34,305 nt of DNA, taken from positions 1 to 34,305 of the forward strand of contig JAICXK010000023.1 in the NCBI GenBank assembly GCA_025980435.1, read 5' to 3'. The position numbers were made by a program, and so were the translations under genes. The notes beneath the pieces are model-generated. The model ran no database searches. It was given only the letters and a program-made list of their open reading frames with translations, and was not told the DNA's origin. Below, in pieces: positions 17,295-27,300 of the stretch. Numbering within the stretch: position 1 is the first letter of the stretch; each line of letters begins with the position of its first letter. Origin of the DNA: Bryobacteraceae bacterium. Lineage in GTDB: Bacteria; Acidobacteriota; Terriglobia; Bryobacterales; Bryobacteraceae.

Positions 17295-18214
17295 GGTTGC
17301 TGCTGCTATTGGCTGCTGCCGCCGTTTCCGCGTCCGGTGCAAACTATTTCGTTACGATCGCCGGCTTGGGCGGAACACCGGAATATGAGGCGCAGTTTGC
17401 GAAATGGGCTTCCGATCTGGACCACGAATTAAAGAGTAACGGGCCCGCTGCCCGCGTTACGACATTGAGCGGAAATGCTGCTACGCGGCAGCAGATCGAG
17501 CGCGCTCTGATCACGATCGCTTCGGAAGCCAGGCCGGAAGACTCCGTCGCTCTTTTGCTGATCGGGCATGGAAGCTTCGACGGCACGGATTACAAATTCA
17601 ACGTGCCAGGCCCTGACGTGACCGCCCGCGATTTTGCGCGCCTGTTGAATGCTATTCCGGCGAAGCGCCAACTGGTCGTGAATATGACGAGCTGCAGTGG
17701 AGCATCCCTCCCTGCCCTGGCAAGGAAAGATCGTATTGTGATCACCGCAACAAAATCCGGGACCGAAAAGAATGCAACTGTTTTTGCGCGCTACTGGGTA
17801 GACGCGTTGAAGGATCCGGCGGCCGATGCCGATAAGAACGGAACTGTTTCCGCCCTTGAAGCGTTCCGTTACGCGGAAGGTAAAACCAACACATATTTCG
17901 AATCGGAGAAACTACTCGCCACAGAGCACGCCATGCTCTCCGATTCCGGTTCTGCCAAGGCGGTTCACGATCCGAAGCCGGAAAACGGGCAGGGGCTCAT
18001 CGCGGCTGCTTTTCCTCTGATGCGGCCCGAAACCGGAGTTGCGAGGAATCTTGGGCCGGAGAAGCGAAACCTGGTAACCAGGAAGCAAAACCTTGAAGCA
18101 GAGATCGATCGGCTGAAATATCGTAAGGCGGCGATGCCCGCGGATGACTACAGGCAGCAGCTCACAGCGCTGCTGCTGGAACTTGCGAAAACGCAGGCGG
18201 AGATCGACCGGTGA
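17291..18214 (+). CDS. Secreted clan-CD (caspase/legumain-like) peptidase with EF-hand loop
   Basis: This 307-residue protein has a short signal peptide (MRLLLLLAAAAVSASGA). The rest fits the caspase/C13 fold: a strand ending in IGHGSFDG gives the catalytic His93-Gly94, and a following strand ending in NMTSCSG gives Cys135, the His-then-Cys order and spacing of clan CD. After the Cys comes a canonical 12-residue EF-hand loop, DADKNGTVSALE at 179-190, suggesting calcium control. The C-terminal ~60 residues (VTRKQNLEAEIDRLKYR onward) look like a coiled coil. I chose ATG 17291 because it overlaps the previous stop (ATGA) and starts the signal peptide; a longer in-frame start at 17210 would run inside the upstream gene. 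The substrate is unknown. Its stop overlaps the next gene's GTG. Confidence 0.78.
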   Translation: MRLLLLLAAAAVSASGANYFVTIAGLGGTPEYEAQFAKWASDLDHELKSNGPAARVTTLSGNAATRQQIERALITIASEARPEDSVALLLIGHGSFDGTDYKFNVPGPDVTARDFARLLNAIPAKRQLVVNMTSCSGASLPALARKDRIVITATKSGTEKNATVFARYWVDALKDPAADADKNGTVSALEAFRYAEGKTNTYFESEKLLATEHAMLSDSGSAKAVHDPKPENGQGLIAAAFPLMRPETGVARNLGPEKRNLVTRKQNLEAEIDRLKYRKAAMPADDYRQQLTALLLELAKTQAEIDR

Positions 18215-20415
18215 AACCGGCAATCTGCACCTTGGCCTTCTTAATTCTCGCGGGGCGGACCGCCTGGTCCGCGGCCGACCCCCCGGTCGGTCCATCTGAT
18301 CAATGCCAAAACCTGCAGCACCACGGCCAACTCGCCCAAGCGCAGGCGTGTTTTCAGACGCTCTCGCAGAATCAGAATCCCTTCCAGAGCGCCGAAGGAT
18401 ATTTCGGCCTCGGTCTCTACGACCAGGCGAACGATCAGTTTCGGCTCGCGGTGAAGGAGCAGCCAAAATCGGCGCAGGTGCGGAGCGAGTGGGGACGGTT
18501 GTACCTGGAGCATTATCAACCAGGTGATGCCGCGAAGCTGTTCGAGGAGGCTCTCGAAATCGATCCAAGCGATGCGCCGGCCTATCTTGGCCTTGCGCGT
18601 GTGGCGGCCGGACGCTTCGATAGCAAGGCAACCACGTTAGCCCAGGAAGCGCTCAAGCATGACCCGAAGTTGTTCGAAGCACATGAACTCCTCGCCTATC
18701 TGGCGCTGGAGGACGGAGACGCAAAGCTCGCGTCCGAGGAATCGCAGAAGGCATTGGCTGCGAACTCCGAGGCACTAGACGGAATGGCGGTATTAGCGTC
18801 CATAGACTGGCTCAACGGCCTTCCGCAGTCGCAGTGGATGGATCGCATCCTGAAGATCAATCCTGTTTATGGCGAAGCCTACGCGACCGGAGCGCATTTC
18901 TTTGAGATTAACCGCCGGTACGACGAAGCCATCCAGTATTACCGTAAGGCGCTGGCGCTGAACGGCAAGTTGTGGCCGGCGCGCTCGCAGCTTGGCGTCA
19001 ATCTGATGCGCCTCGGGAATGAAACCGAAGCGAAGCAGGAACTCGAGCGCTGCTATGAGGCGCACTATCGTGATCCGGAGACCGTCAACTCACTTCGCCT
19101 GCTGGATACGCTGGGAGACTACGAGACGTTTAAGAGCGGTTCGGTCGAGATCGTTCTGCAGAAAAAGGAAGCGGCATTATTGCGGCCCTATATTGAACCG
19201 GAACTGCGGCGTGCGCTGGCGACCTACGAACGAAAGTACAAGATGAAGCTGCCGGGGCCGGTTCGGCTGGAAGTCTATCCGAATCACGAAGATTTCGTCG
19301 TCCGCACGCTCGGTTTGCCGGGACAGGGAGGGCTGCTGGGTGTCACGTTCGGCCTGGTCGTCGCCATGGACAGCCCGTCGGCAAGACCTCCGGGCGAATT
19401 CAACTGGGCCAGCACGATGTGGCATGAGCTAAGCCACGTATATGTACTGACGGCCACGCATCACCTGGTACCGCGTTGGTTTACCGAAGGTCTCGCTGTC
19501 CATGAGGAGGGTGCCGCGTCTCCGGATTGGGGTGACCGCCTGACGCCCGAGATCATCTCCGCTCTACAAAAGAAACAGCTCCTGCCTGTGCTGCAACTCG
19601 ATCGTGGATTTGTACGTCCACAGTACGCGAGCCAGGTACTAGTGTCCTATTACCAAGCCGGCAAGATTTGCGATTTCATCTCCGAAAAGTGGGGCGATGA
19701 TGCCATTTTGGGTATGATCCACTCCTATGCGGCGCGCAAAACCACGGCGGAAGCGATTCAGGACAACCTGCACGAGAGCGCGGCTGCATTCGACAAAGAG
19801 TTCTGCGCCTGGCTCGAACAGAAAACGGGCAGCACGGTACGTCATTTCGACGACTGGAAACGCGGCATGAAGGCTGCCTACACGGATATTCAGAGCGGTA
19901 AGAAGGACGATGCTCTCCACGAGGCGCTTGCCGCTCGCGATTTCTATCCGGATTATGTTGCAAACGGCAGCGCATATGAACTGATCGCCACGGCGCTTCT
20001 GGCAAAGAACGACAAGACCGGAGCAATTCAGAATCTGGAGCATTATCGCGATTCCGGCGGCACAAATGTTGAAACGCTGAAAAAGCTGGCCACGCTTGAG
20101 CACGAAGCGAGCTCAAACAAGCAGGCCGCCCGTACGCTGGCTAAACTGAACTGCATCTATCCCGAAGACGAGGCGATCCATCGAACCTTCAGCTCGATCC
20201 TCCTGGCCGGCGGGGACGCCAATGATGCCGTTCGAGAAGCGCAGGCCGTCGTCGATCTTCATCCCGCCGATCAGGCCGACTCGCATTACCAGTTGGCGAT
20301 GGCCCTACGCGCCGCTCACCGGCCGAGCGAAGCCAAGGACCAGGTGGTTCTCGCCCTCGAAGCCGCACCGGACTTCAAGCCGGCGCAGCAACTTCTCCTT
20401 CAATTGAGCCAATAA
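18211..20415 (+). CDS. Secreted TPR protein with gluzincin (peptidase MA-like) metalloprotease domain
   Basis: This is a 734-residue protein. A signal peptide (residues 1-20) and N-terminal TPR repeats (~25-290, for example GYFGLGLYDQANDQF, YLGLARVAAGRFD, AIQYYRKALALNG) are followed by a zinc peptidase domain. It has HELSH at 405-409, with Glu406 as likely catalytic base, and PRWFTEGLAVHEEG at 421-434, where Glu426 would be the third zinc ligand. The pattern matches the peptidase MA/DUF1570 group of gluzincins. Further TPRs follow (~550-734). The start is GTG at 18211, overlapping the stop of the clan-CD peptidase (GTGA), so translation is coupled. It ends one base before moxR. Two secreted peptidases in series inside a MoxR-Bat operon suggest a processing step on an envelope target; this is inference. 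Confidence 0.87.
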   Translation: MKPAICTLAFLILAGRTAWSAADPPVGPSDQCQNLQHHGQLAQAQACFQTLSQNQNPFQSAEGYFGLGLYDQANDQFRLAVKEQPKSAQVRSEWGRLYLEHYQPGDAAKLFEEALEIDPSDAPAYLGLARVAAGRFDSKATTLAQEALKHDPKLFEAHELLAYLALEDGDAKLASEESQKALAANSEALDGMAVLASIDWLNGLPQSQWMDRILKINPVYGEAYATGAHFFEINRRYDEAIQYYRKALALNGKLWPARSQLGVNLMRLGNETEAKQELERCYEAHYRDPETVNSLRLLDTLGDYETFKSGSVEIVLQKKEAALLRPYIEPELRRALATYERKYKMKLPGPVRLEVYPNHEDFVVRTLGLPGQGGLLGVTFGLVVAMDSPSARPPGEFNWASTMWHELSHVYVLTATHHLVPRWFTEGLAVHEEGAASPDWGDRLTPEIISALQKKQLLPVLQLDRGFVRPQYASQVLVSYYQAGKICDFISEKWGDDAILGMIHSYAARKTTAEAIQDNLHESAAAFDKEFCAWLEQKTGSTVRHFDDWKRGMKAAYTDIQSGKKDDALHEALAARDFYPDYVANGSAYELIATALLAKNDKTGAIQNLEHYRDSGGTNVETLKKLATLEHEASSNKQAARTLAKLNCIYPEDEAIHRTFSSILLAGGDANDAVREAQAVVDLHPADQADSHYQLAMALRAAHRPSEAKDQVVLALEAAPDFKPAQQLLLQLSQ

Positions 20416-20416
20416 C

Positions 20417-21445
20417 ATGTCTACCCTCACGAGCACACCCGTCGTTGAATCCGATGTTCGCGCCCGCGTGACCCGCTTCCACGACGCCCAGAACGCGATT
20501 AAACGAGAGGTTCAAAAGGTCATTGTGGGTCAGGAAGAGGTGATCGAGCACGTCCTCATCTCTCTATTCGTGGGCGGCCATTGTCTGTTGACCGGCTTGC
20601 CGGGAACGGCGAAGACCCTGCTGGTGCGTACCATGGCCCGCACGCTGGGCCTGAAGTTCAACCGGATTCAGTTCACTCCCGACCTTATGCCGTCCGATAT
20701 CACGGGAACCGACATTATTGAGGAAGACTCGACGACCGGCCGCCGCACCTGGACCTTTGTTCCCGGACCGATCTTTTCGAACATCCTATTGGCTGATGAA
20801 ATCAATCGGACCCCGCCAAAAACGCAGTCGGCCCTGCTGGAGGCTATGCAGGAACTGTCATGCACCGTTCGCGGGCATCATTACGGAATCGACGCCCCGT
20901 TCTTCGTGCTGGCAACGCAGAACCCGATCGAACTGGAAGGTACCTATCCGCTGCCGGAGGCGCAGCTTGACCGGTTTCTGTTTAATACCGTACTCGATTA
21001 CCTTTCCTCTGAAGACGAATTGAAGGTGATCGACCTTACGACGACCACACTTCTGCCGCAAGCGGAGGTGATTACGAATGGCGAGGAAATCCTCGATTTT
21101 CAGCAGCTCGTACGGATGACGCCGGTCGCGGAATCGGTTGCCCGGTATGCCGTCGATCTGGTGCGCGCCACGCGGCCAAGCGCGAACGGAGGGGGACCGG
21201 AGTTCATTCGTAAATACGTCAATTTCGGAGCCAGCGTCCGCGCGGTGCAGTTTCTCGTGCTCGGGGGCAAGGCGCGCGCACTCATGCACGGGCGGTTCCA
21301 TGTCTCATATGATGACGTTCGCGCCTTGGCTATCCCGATACTGCGGCATCGGGTGTTGCTGAACTTCCACGCGGAATCCGATCGGGTCAACTCCGATGAG
21401 ATCGTGCGCCGTCTGCTGGAGGCCATGCCGGCTCCGCGCGGCTGA
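20417..21445 (+). CDS. MoxR-family AAA+ ATPase
   Basis: This 342-residue cytoplasmic AAA_3 ATPase has a Walker A at 60-67 (GLPGTAKT), a Walker B at 123-130 (ILLADEIN, with D127 and E128), then RTPPKTQSALLEAMQE and the sensor-1 segment FFVLATQNPIELEGTYPLPEAQLDRF. The lid domain follows (DELKVIDL, VARYAVDLVRATRP, GASVRAVQFL). MoxR ATPases act with VWA-domain partners as chaperone-like machines that assemble, activate or insert cofactors into protein complexes. It begins one base after the peptidase stop and is followed by the DUF58 gene after 54 bases, the widest gap inside this operon. The order moxR-DUF58-batA is highly conserved. Confidence 0.95.
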   Translation: MSTLTSTPVVESDVRARVTRFHDAQNAIKREVQKVIVGQEEVIEHVLISLFVGGHCLLTGLPGTAKTLLVRTMARTLGLKFNRIQFTPDLMPSDITGTDIIEEDSTTGRRTWTFVPGPIFSNILLADEINRTPPKTQSALLEAMQELSCTVRGHHYGIDAPFFVLATQNPIELEGTYPLPEAQLDRFLFNTVLDYLSSEDELKVIDLTTTTLLPQAEVITNGEEILDFQQLVRMTPVAESVARYAVDLVRATRPSANGGGPEFIRKYVNFGASVRAVQFLVLGGKARALMHGRFHVSYDDVRALAIPILRHRVLLNFHAESDRVNSDEIVRRLLEAMPAPRG

Positions 21446-21460
21446 GATGGAGACTTGGTA

Positions 21461-21479
21461 AGGTCGGCTTGCCCGGCCT
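21461..21479 (+). other. RNA hairpin between moxR and the DUF58 gene
   Basis: AGGTCGG at 21461-21467 can pair with CCGGCCT at 21473-21479 (seven pairs including one G-U) around a five-base loop. No T tract follows, so it is not an intrinsic terminator. It may stabilise the moxR end of the mRNA or merely reflect GC-rich sequence. It sits in the only sizeable gap inside the operon, 8 bases before the gagg that precedes the DUF58 start. Confidence 0.35.
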
Positions 21480-21499
21480 GAGTAAAGAGGTACGGCGAA

Positions 21500-22399
21500 A
21501 TGCAGACCGAAACCATCAACCGTTTTCTCGATCCTGCCGTTCTGGCCGGCATCTCCAGCCTGGACCTGGTAGCGAAGACGGTTGTCGATGGTTTTCTTGC
21601 AGGCCTGCACCGCTCACCCGATTTCGGCTTCAGCCAGGAGTTCGCTGAGTACCGCGCGTACACTCCCGGCGACGATCTGCGGCAGGTGGACTGGAATGTG
21701 TTTGCTCGCACCGAACGGCCTTACCTGAAACGCTACCGCGGCGAAACGAACACCGCTTTGATGCTGTTGCTGGATGCCAGCGCCAGCATGGGATTCGGCT
21801 CGACGGCGGTAAAGAAATTCGATTATGCCCGGTATTTGGCTGCATCCCTGGTCTATCTCGCTCACCTTCAGCGCGACAGCACCGGTCTGATCGTGTTTCA
21901 CGATCAGGTGGCGAATGTTCTGCAGCCATCCGCCCGGCAAGGCCAGCTAGTGCGGTTGCTTCACGGCATCGGTGAGGCGCAGCTCGGCAAACGTACCGAT
22001 TTCAGACGGCCGTTTCACGACCTCCAGCGCATTCTGAAGCGGCGCGGGATCACGGTCCTTATTTCTGATTTTTTCGAAGCACCGGAAACGATTGTCAAGA
22101 CAGTAGAGCCTCTGCGGTTCCGCGGCAACGAACTGATCCTGTTTCATATTCTGGACCCGGCCGAGATTGCTCCCAAACTCTCGGCCCCCGCGCTCTTCGT
22201 CGATATGGAGACCGAAGATGCGATTGAAACGTCTCCCGACTACGTAGGCGGCGAGTACCGGCACAAAATAGCGGCGCACATTGAGGGTCTGCGGTCGAAA
22301 GCGCAGGCCGCCGGCATCGATTATTTCCTTCTGAGGACGGATCGCCCGCTGGATGAGGGCTTGCGCGAATATTTCACGATCCGCCGGGGGAGGCTGTAA
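21500..22399 (+). CDS. DUF58 domain protein
   Basis: This 299-residue protein shows the signature DUF58 block YRAYTPGDDLRQVDWN (51-66) followed by RPYLKRYRGETN. It then has a VWA-like core starting LLLDASASMGFG, in which D92, S94 and S96 form a DxSxS metal site. ITVLISDFFEAPE is the second VWA strand. No membrane helix is evident, so it is probably cytoplasmic or peripheral. DUF58 proteins partner with MoxR ATPases and are thought to recruit or sense the client. The start ATG 21500 has gagg 9 bases upstream. The stop is immediately followed by the GTG of the BatA-like gene, with no base between. Confidence 0.94.
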   Translation: MQTETINRFLDPAVLAGISSLDLVAKTVVDGFLAGLHRSPDFGFSQEFAEYRAYTPGDDLRQVDWNVFARTERPYLKRYRGETNTALMLLLDASASMGFGSTAVKKFDYARYLAASLVYLAHLQRDSTGLIVFHDQVANVLQPSARQGQLVRLLHGIGEAQLGKRTDFRRPFHDLQRILKRRGITVLISDFFEAPETIVKTVEPLRFRGNELILFHILDPAEIAPKLSAPALFVDMETEDAIETSPDYVGGEYRHKIAAHIEGLRSKAQAAGIDYFLLRTDRPLDEGLREYFTIRRGRL

Positions 22400-24388
22400 G
22401 TGGGTTTCTTGTCGCCCTGGTTCCTGGCTGGAATCGCTGCCGTCGGCATTCCGCTGTGGCTGCACCTCCTGCGCCAATACAAGCGCACGCCCCAGCCGTT
22501 CAGCTCCCTGATGTTTTTTGAGCGCCGCGTGCAAAGCTCGGTCCGGCACCGGAGGCTGAAATACCTGCTGCTTCTCGCCCTGCGCTGCACTCTGCTCGCC
22601 TTGCTCGCGCTTGCGTTCGCCAATCCGTTCGTTAACCGGACCTCGACTTCGGTCGGCCGGCGTAAATTAACCATCATTGCGGTCGACCGATCATTCAGCA
22701 TGCGTTACGGCGACCACTTGAGAAAAGCAAAAATGCGCGCCCAGGCAATCGCGTCCGGGCTGCGAAGCCGCGACATGGCCCAGGTATTCGCAGTTGATTC
22801 GCGGGTGGAAGCAATGACGTCGCCGGAATTCAGCAAAGATGCCCTGCAAGCCGCAATTCAGGCGATTCAACCGACCGACCAGGCCAGTTCGTTTGGTGAA
22901 TTCGCGCGCGCTCTTCGCGTGATGGACCAGGAAAGCAATACGCGACTGGATGTTCATTTCATTAGCGACATGCAGCAGACCTCGATGCCGCCGGGATTCC
23001 GTGATCTTCAGGTAGGTCCGCACACAGCTCTAACCCTTTATTCGGTCGCATCCTCTAACGCCCCGAACTGGGCTGTCGAGAACGTCAATACTTCCGCTCA
23101 TGTGTACGATCCGAACCGGACTCGTTTGACCGCAACCATTGCGGGCTGGCAGACAGAAACTGCCGCACGCAAGGTCTCACTGGTGCTGGACAACAAAGTT
23201 CTGGCCAGCAAGGAAATCAACGTTCCGGCGAACGGGCGCACCCAAGCCGAATTCCTCTCCTTCGATGTTCCTTATGGCCCGCACAGAGGCGAGATCCGGC
23301 TCGAACCGGCGGATCAACTGCCTGACGATAATACTTTTCGTTTTTCCGTTGAACGCTCCGACCCGAAAAAGGTTCTCTTTCTCTACTCAGGGGGACGTGC
23401 GAAGGAATCCTTTTACTATAAAGCTGCCATGGAATCCAGTTCCGATACAGGGCTATTGGTTCAACCGGCGCCGCTGGAGCAAGCAACCACAATCGACCTG
23501 AGCAAGTTTGCATTTGTGGTGTTGAATGATCCTGGCGAGATGGATTCGGCCGCGGCTCAGGCAATTTGCAGCTATATCAGCCGTGGCGGCGCCGCGCTTA
23601 TCGCATTGGGACGGAATAGCGCCCAGCTTGGGAAAGTGCCCTTGGCGGGAGATCGCCTGAGCGGCCAACTGGAGACGCAGGGGGCGGCAAGATTCGATGC
23701 CGGAGACCCCGCGCTGCGCGGAGCCGGACAGTTCGATAACGTCCAATTTTTCCAGGCTGCTGGTCTCTCTCCAAAACCGAGCACCCGTGTAATCGCGAAA
23801 TTGGCGGACGGATCGCCACTGCTGATGGAAGAGCCTATGGCCGAAGGGCGCATGCTGATCTTCACCGCGGCGCTCGATACCTCGACAAGCGATTTCCCGG
23901 TGCACTCGTCGTTTGTTCCGTTCGTCGTGCAGACCGGGCATTATCTGGCGGGCTCTGAAGAGAATTCGCCGAGCGTTGTAGCCGGCACTACGGTCCCGCT
24001 CCGGCGCGCCCAGAATCAGGGCACCGCGGCGGATGTCATCGGTCCCAATGGGCAGCACGAACTCACCCTGAACGATGCCAGCAAAACCATGAACTTTGCG
24101 CTTTTGCAGGATGGATTTTATGAGATTCAGCGCGCGGACCGGCGGAGGCTTCTTGTCGCCGTGCATGCCGACCGGCGCGAATCGGACCTGCGTACAGTAC
24201 CACGTGAAACTCTCGCATTATGGCGCAATACTGGAAATGAGTCCGCCGCCTCGGAGACAGTGGGCGCCCAGAAAGAAACTCGACCCTGGGGCCTGTGGCG
24301 GTACGTGATGTTACTGGTTCTGGCCGCGGCAGTTCTGGAGTCCTTGTTTGCAAGGCGGTATCTGAAGGAAGAGAGGCAAACGGTATGA
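22400..24388 (+). CDS. BatA-like membrane protein with VWA and GATase1-like domains
   Basis: This is a 662-residue membrane protein. The N-terminus is the double-transmembrane BatA module: FLSPWFLAGIAAVGIPLWLH (3-22), then an FSSLMFFERR loop and a second helix (~54-76). The VWA domain follows with DRSFS at 96-100 (D96, S98, S100). A beta-rich stretch comes next, then a GATase1-like block at ~367-404 (FVVLNDPGEMD, GGAALIALG), and a C-terminal helix (YVMLLVLAAAVLESLF). The architecture parallels the VWA protein at 15039, so the two may be distant paralogues working as a pair. The GTG start at 22400 has a ggggagg site ~7 bases upstream and touches the preceding stop. Its TGA overlaps the next ATG (ATGA at 24385-24388). 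Confidence 0.9.
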   Translation: MGFLSPWFLAGIAAVGIPLWLHLLRQYKRTPQPFSSLMFFERRVQSSVRHRRLKYLLLLALRCTLLALLALAFANPFVNRTSTSVGRRKLTIIAVDRSFSMRYGDHLRKAKMRAQAIASGLRSRDMAQVFAVDSRVEAMTSPEFSKDALQAAIQAIQPTDQASSFGEFARALRVMDQESNTRLDVHFISDMQQTSMPPGFRDLQVGPHTALTLYSVASSNAPNWAVENVNTSAHVYDPNRTRLTATIAGWQTETAARKVSLVLDNKVLASKEINVPANGRTQAEFLSFDVPYGPHRGEIRLEPADQLPDDNTFRFSVERSDPKKVLFLYSGGRAKESFYYKAAMESSSDTGLLVQPAPLEQATTIDLSKFAFVVLNDPGEMDSAAAQAICSYISRGGAALIALGRNSAQLGKVPLAGDRLSGQLETQGAARFDAGDPALRGAGQFDNVQFFQAAGLSPKPSTRVIAKLADGSPLLMEEPMAEGRMLIFTAALDTSTSDFPVHSSFVPFVVQTGHYLAGSEENSPSVVAGTTVPLRRAQNQGTAADVIGPNGQHELTLNDASKTMNFALLQDGFYEIQRADRRRLLVAVHADRRESDLRTVPRETLALWRNTGNESAASETVGAQKETRPWGLWRYVMLLVLAAAVLESLFARRYLKEERQTV

Positions 24389-27300
24389 CGGCGCTGAATC
24401 AACTGAATGAATACCTGCGGCGTCTGGAGTTGCGGCTCCGTCTCTTTACCGCCGCCCGCGGCGCTGCGGTAACCGCTGCCGCGGCGCTTATTCTGACGCT
24501 GGTCCTTATCTGGATTAGCAATCGCTACGAATTTGCCCAGCAGGTGGTGTTCCCGCTACGCATCCTGTTGTTCGTTTCACTCGGCTTTGCCGTCTCTTTT
24601 GCGCTCGCGGTACCGCTTCTGAGGCTGAACCGGCGCCGCATCACCCGGCTTGCCGAGCGCCGCTTTAGCGGCTTCGAAGAGCGGCTGCTTACGGTTACCG
24701 AACGGCCCGATTCCACAAATCCTTTTACGGAGCTCGTCGCTGAAGACGCGTTGCGAATCGCTCGCCAGCACCCGCCTGAGGAACTGCGATCACGGCGGCT
24801 ACTTGCCGTCTGCCTTGGCTCGGGAATTGTGGCCGTCGCCGTTCTGGCTTGGTTGATTACTTCCGGTCCGGGGTATTGGGGTTACGGCGCAGGGCTGCTT
24901 TGGACGGGCAATGGAAATCCCGGTAAGCGCCCGTTGTACGAAGTCACCGTACAGCCGGGAAACAAAACCGTACGCCGGAAATCGGACCAGGTTATCAACG
25001 CCCAACTCCTGAATTTCTCCGCCGATCGGGTGGTGCTGCATGCCAGATATCACGGGGCAACCAAGTGGGAATCGGCGCCGATGCAGCCGAAACAGAATGG
25101 AGCGGCGTACCAGTTCCTGTTTGCCGGGTTATCCGACTCGGTAGAGTATTTCGTCCAGGCGGACGCCGCGCGATCAAAACACTTCACTCTGACCGTCAAA
25201 GACCTCCCCGGCGTGAAAAGGGTTCGGGTCGCCGTTCACTTCCCCTCCGGATTGCATTTACGTGACGTAACGCAGGACCCGGGCGGCGACATTCGCGCCG
25301 TAGCTGGAAGTAAGGCCGATATATCCGTCCTGACGGATCGTCCCTTGGAGCGGGGCGTTCTGGTTCTGGAGGATGGATCGAAAATTGATCTGAAAGCGGC
25401 CGGAGGCAATTGGTTGAGCGCTCAACTCCCCATCAACAAAGACGGCTCATATCATGTGGCGGCGCTGGACGGCGGCGATACGGTTCGCATCAGTGATGAT
25501 TATTTTATCGAGGCAAAGAAAGATGAACCACCTTCGGTTCGTATTCTACGGCCGGGGCACGATCCGCACGTAAGCCCGATTGAGGAGGTCCCGGTTACCG
25601 TCGAGGCTTCCGACGATTTTGGCGTGGAAAACCTTGAACTGCATTACTCCGTAAACGGTGGCCCCGAGCAGATGGTTCCTCTCTTGAAGAAAAAGGACAG
25701 CAAGGAGACCGAGGGGACAACCACACTCTACCTCGAAAATTTCAAACTCCAGCCCGGCGACTTGATCAGCTTGTATGGAACTGCCCGCGACGCCAACTCG
25801 ACATCGCGCACCGAGATCGTATTTGCACAGGCCGAGCCATTCGATTTCAAGTTCAGCCAATCCCAGCAGGCGGGAGGTATGGGCGGTATGGGTATGGGCG
25901 GCCAAGATGGAGATATCTCAGAGCGCCAAAAACAAATCATCGCCGCTACCTGGAACGAGCTGAAGGATGGTAACAAAACGCGAGCGGCCGTGCAGGAATC
26001 TGCGCGCTTCCTTTCCGATCTGGAAGGCAAGCTTGGCCAGCAGGCCAAGACGCTTGCCGAGCGAATGGGCAACCGTGAGTTGGCTTCTCCCGGCTCGGAA
26101 TTCGAAACTTTCTCCAAAATGATGACACAGGCTTCCAGCGAAATGGACAATGCGGTGGGCCAGCTTAAGCCAGGCAAATGGCACGATGCCCTTTCGCCCG
26201 AACAGCGCGCCTTGCAATCGCTGTTGCGCGCGGAAGCCGTCTTTCGCAACATTCAGGTTGCGTTTGGGCAGAACGGCGGGGGCGCAGGGGGCAGCGGAGC
26301 GCAGCGCGATCTGGCCCGCATGTTCGATCTCGAGCTCGATACATCGAAAAACCAATACGAGACCCAACAGGGCGCGCCGCAATCTCAGGGCGATCAGCAG
26401 AAGGCGATTGACCAGGCTTTCGAACGCTTACAGATGCTGGCGCGCAGGCAGCAGGAGCTTGCAGCTCGGGACAACCAGCAGCAGGCGTTTGAACAGCGCT
26501 GGCAGGAGGAACAGTTACGGCGTGAGGCCGAAGAACTGCGCCGCCAGATGGAGCAGCTCTCGCAAAATTCTCATGGACAGCAGCAAGCAAGCTCTTCGCA
26601 GAGCGGGCAGCAGGGAGCGAGGGGTAGCCGCGGATCAAACTCGTCGAAAGAGAACCAGGATCTGGCTCGAGCCATGCAACAATCGCTCGATTCGCTCCGG
26701 AAGGCCGAGGATGAGATGCGCAAAGCGGTCAGCGAGCGTGATGCCTCCGCGCAGCAACGCGCGGCGACACAACTGGCCGAAGCCCAGGACCTGCTGAACC
26801 GCGCTCTGCACCGGCAGGCGGGAACATCTGTCGGGGACATGGCCGAGAAAGCCCGGCAGCTTGCGGACGCGCAGCGCGACCTCTCCAGCCGGGTCAAACA
26901 GATGTACGGGCGCTCCGGATTCAGAAGCAGATCGGGCGAGGGGCAATCGACTCTTCCCGATGGATCGAGTGAGATGCCGGAGATGAATGATCCGGAGAAC
27001 CCGCGGTTCTACGGTTATCGCCGGCGGTTCTGGCAGCAGGAACTGGAGCCAAGGCGTCCCGCAACTGCCCAGGAACGCCAGCTTGCAGGCGAAAAAGAGA
27101 AGTTGGCCCGGCAATTAGACCAATTGCAGCGCCAAATGCAGCAGCAGCAGCAAAACCTTGCCGGCACGCAGCCGGACGCCTCTGCGAAGATGCGCCAGGC
27201 CCTTTCCGACGCCGAAGAAAAAGAACTCGCGCTCCGGATGCAAAAGAATGCCGAGTGGATGCGGCAGGGCTATGGCGATCGCAACCTGGATATGGAGGAT

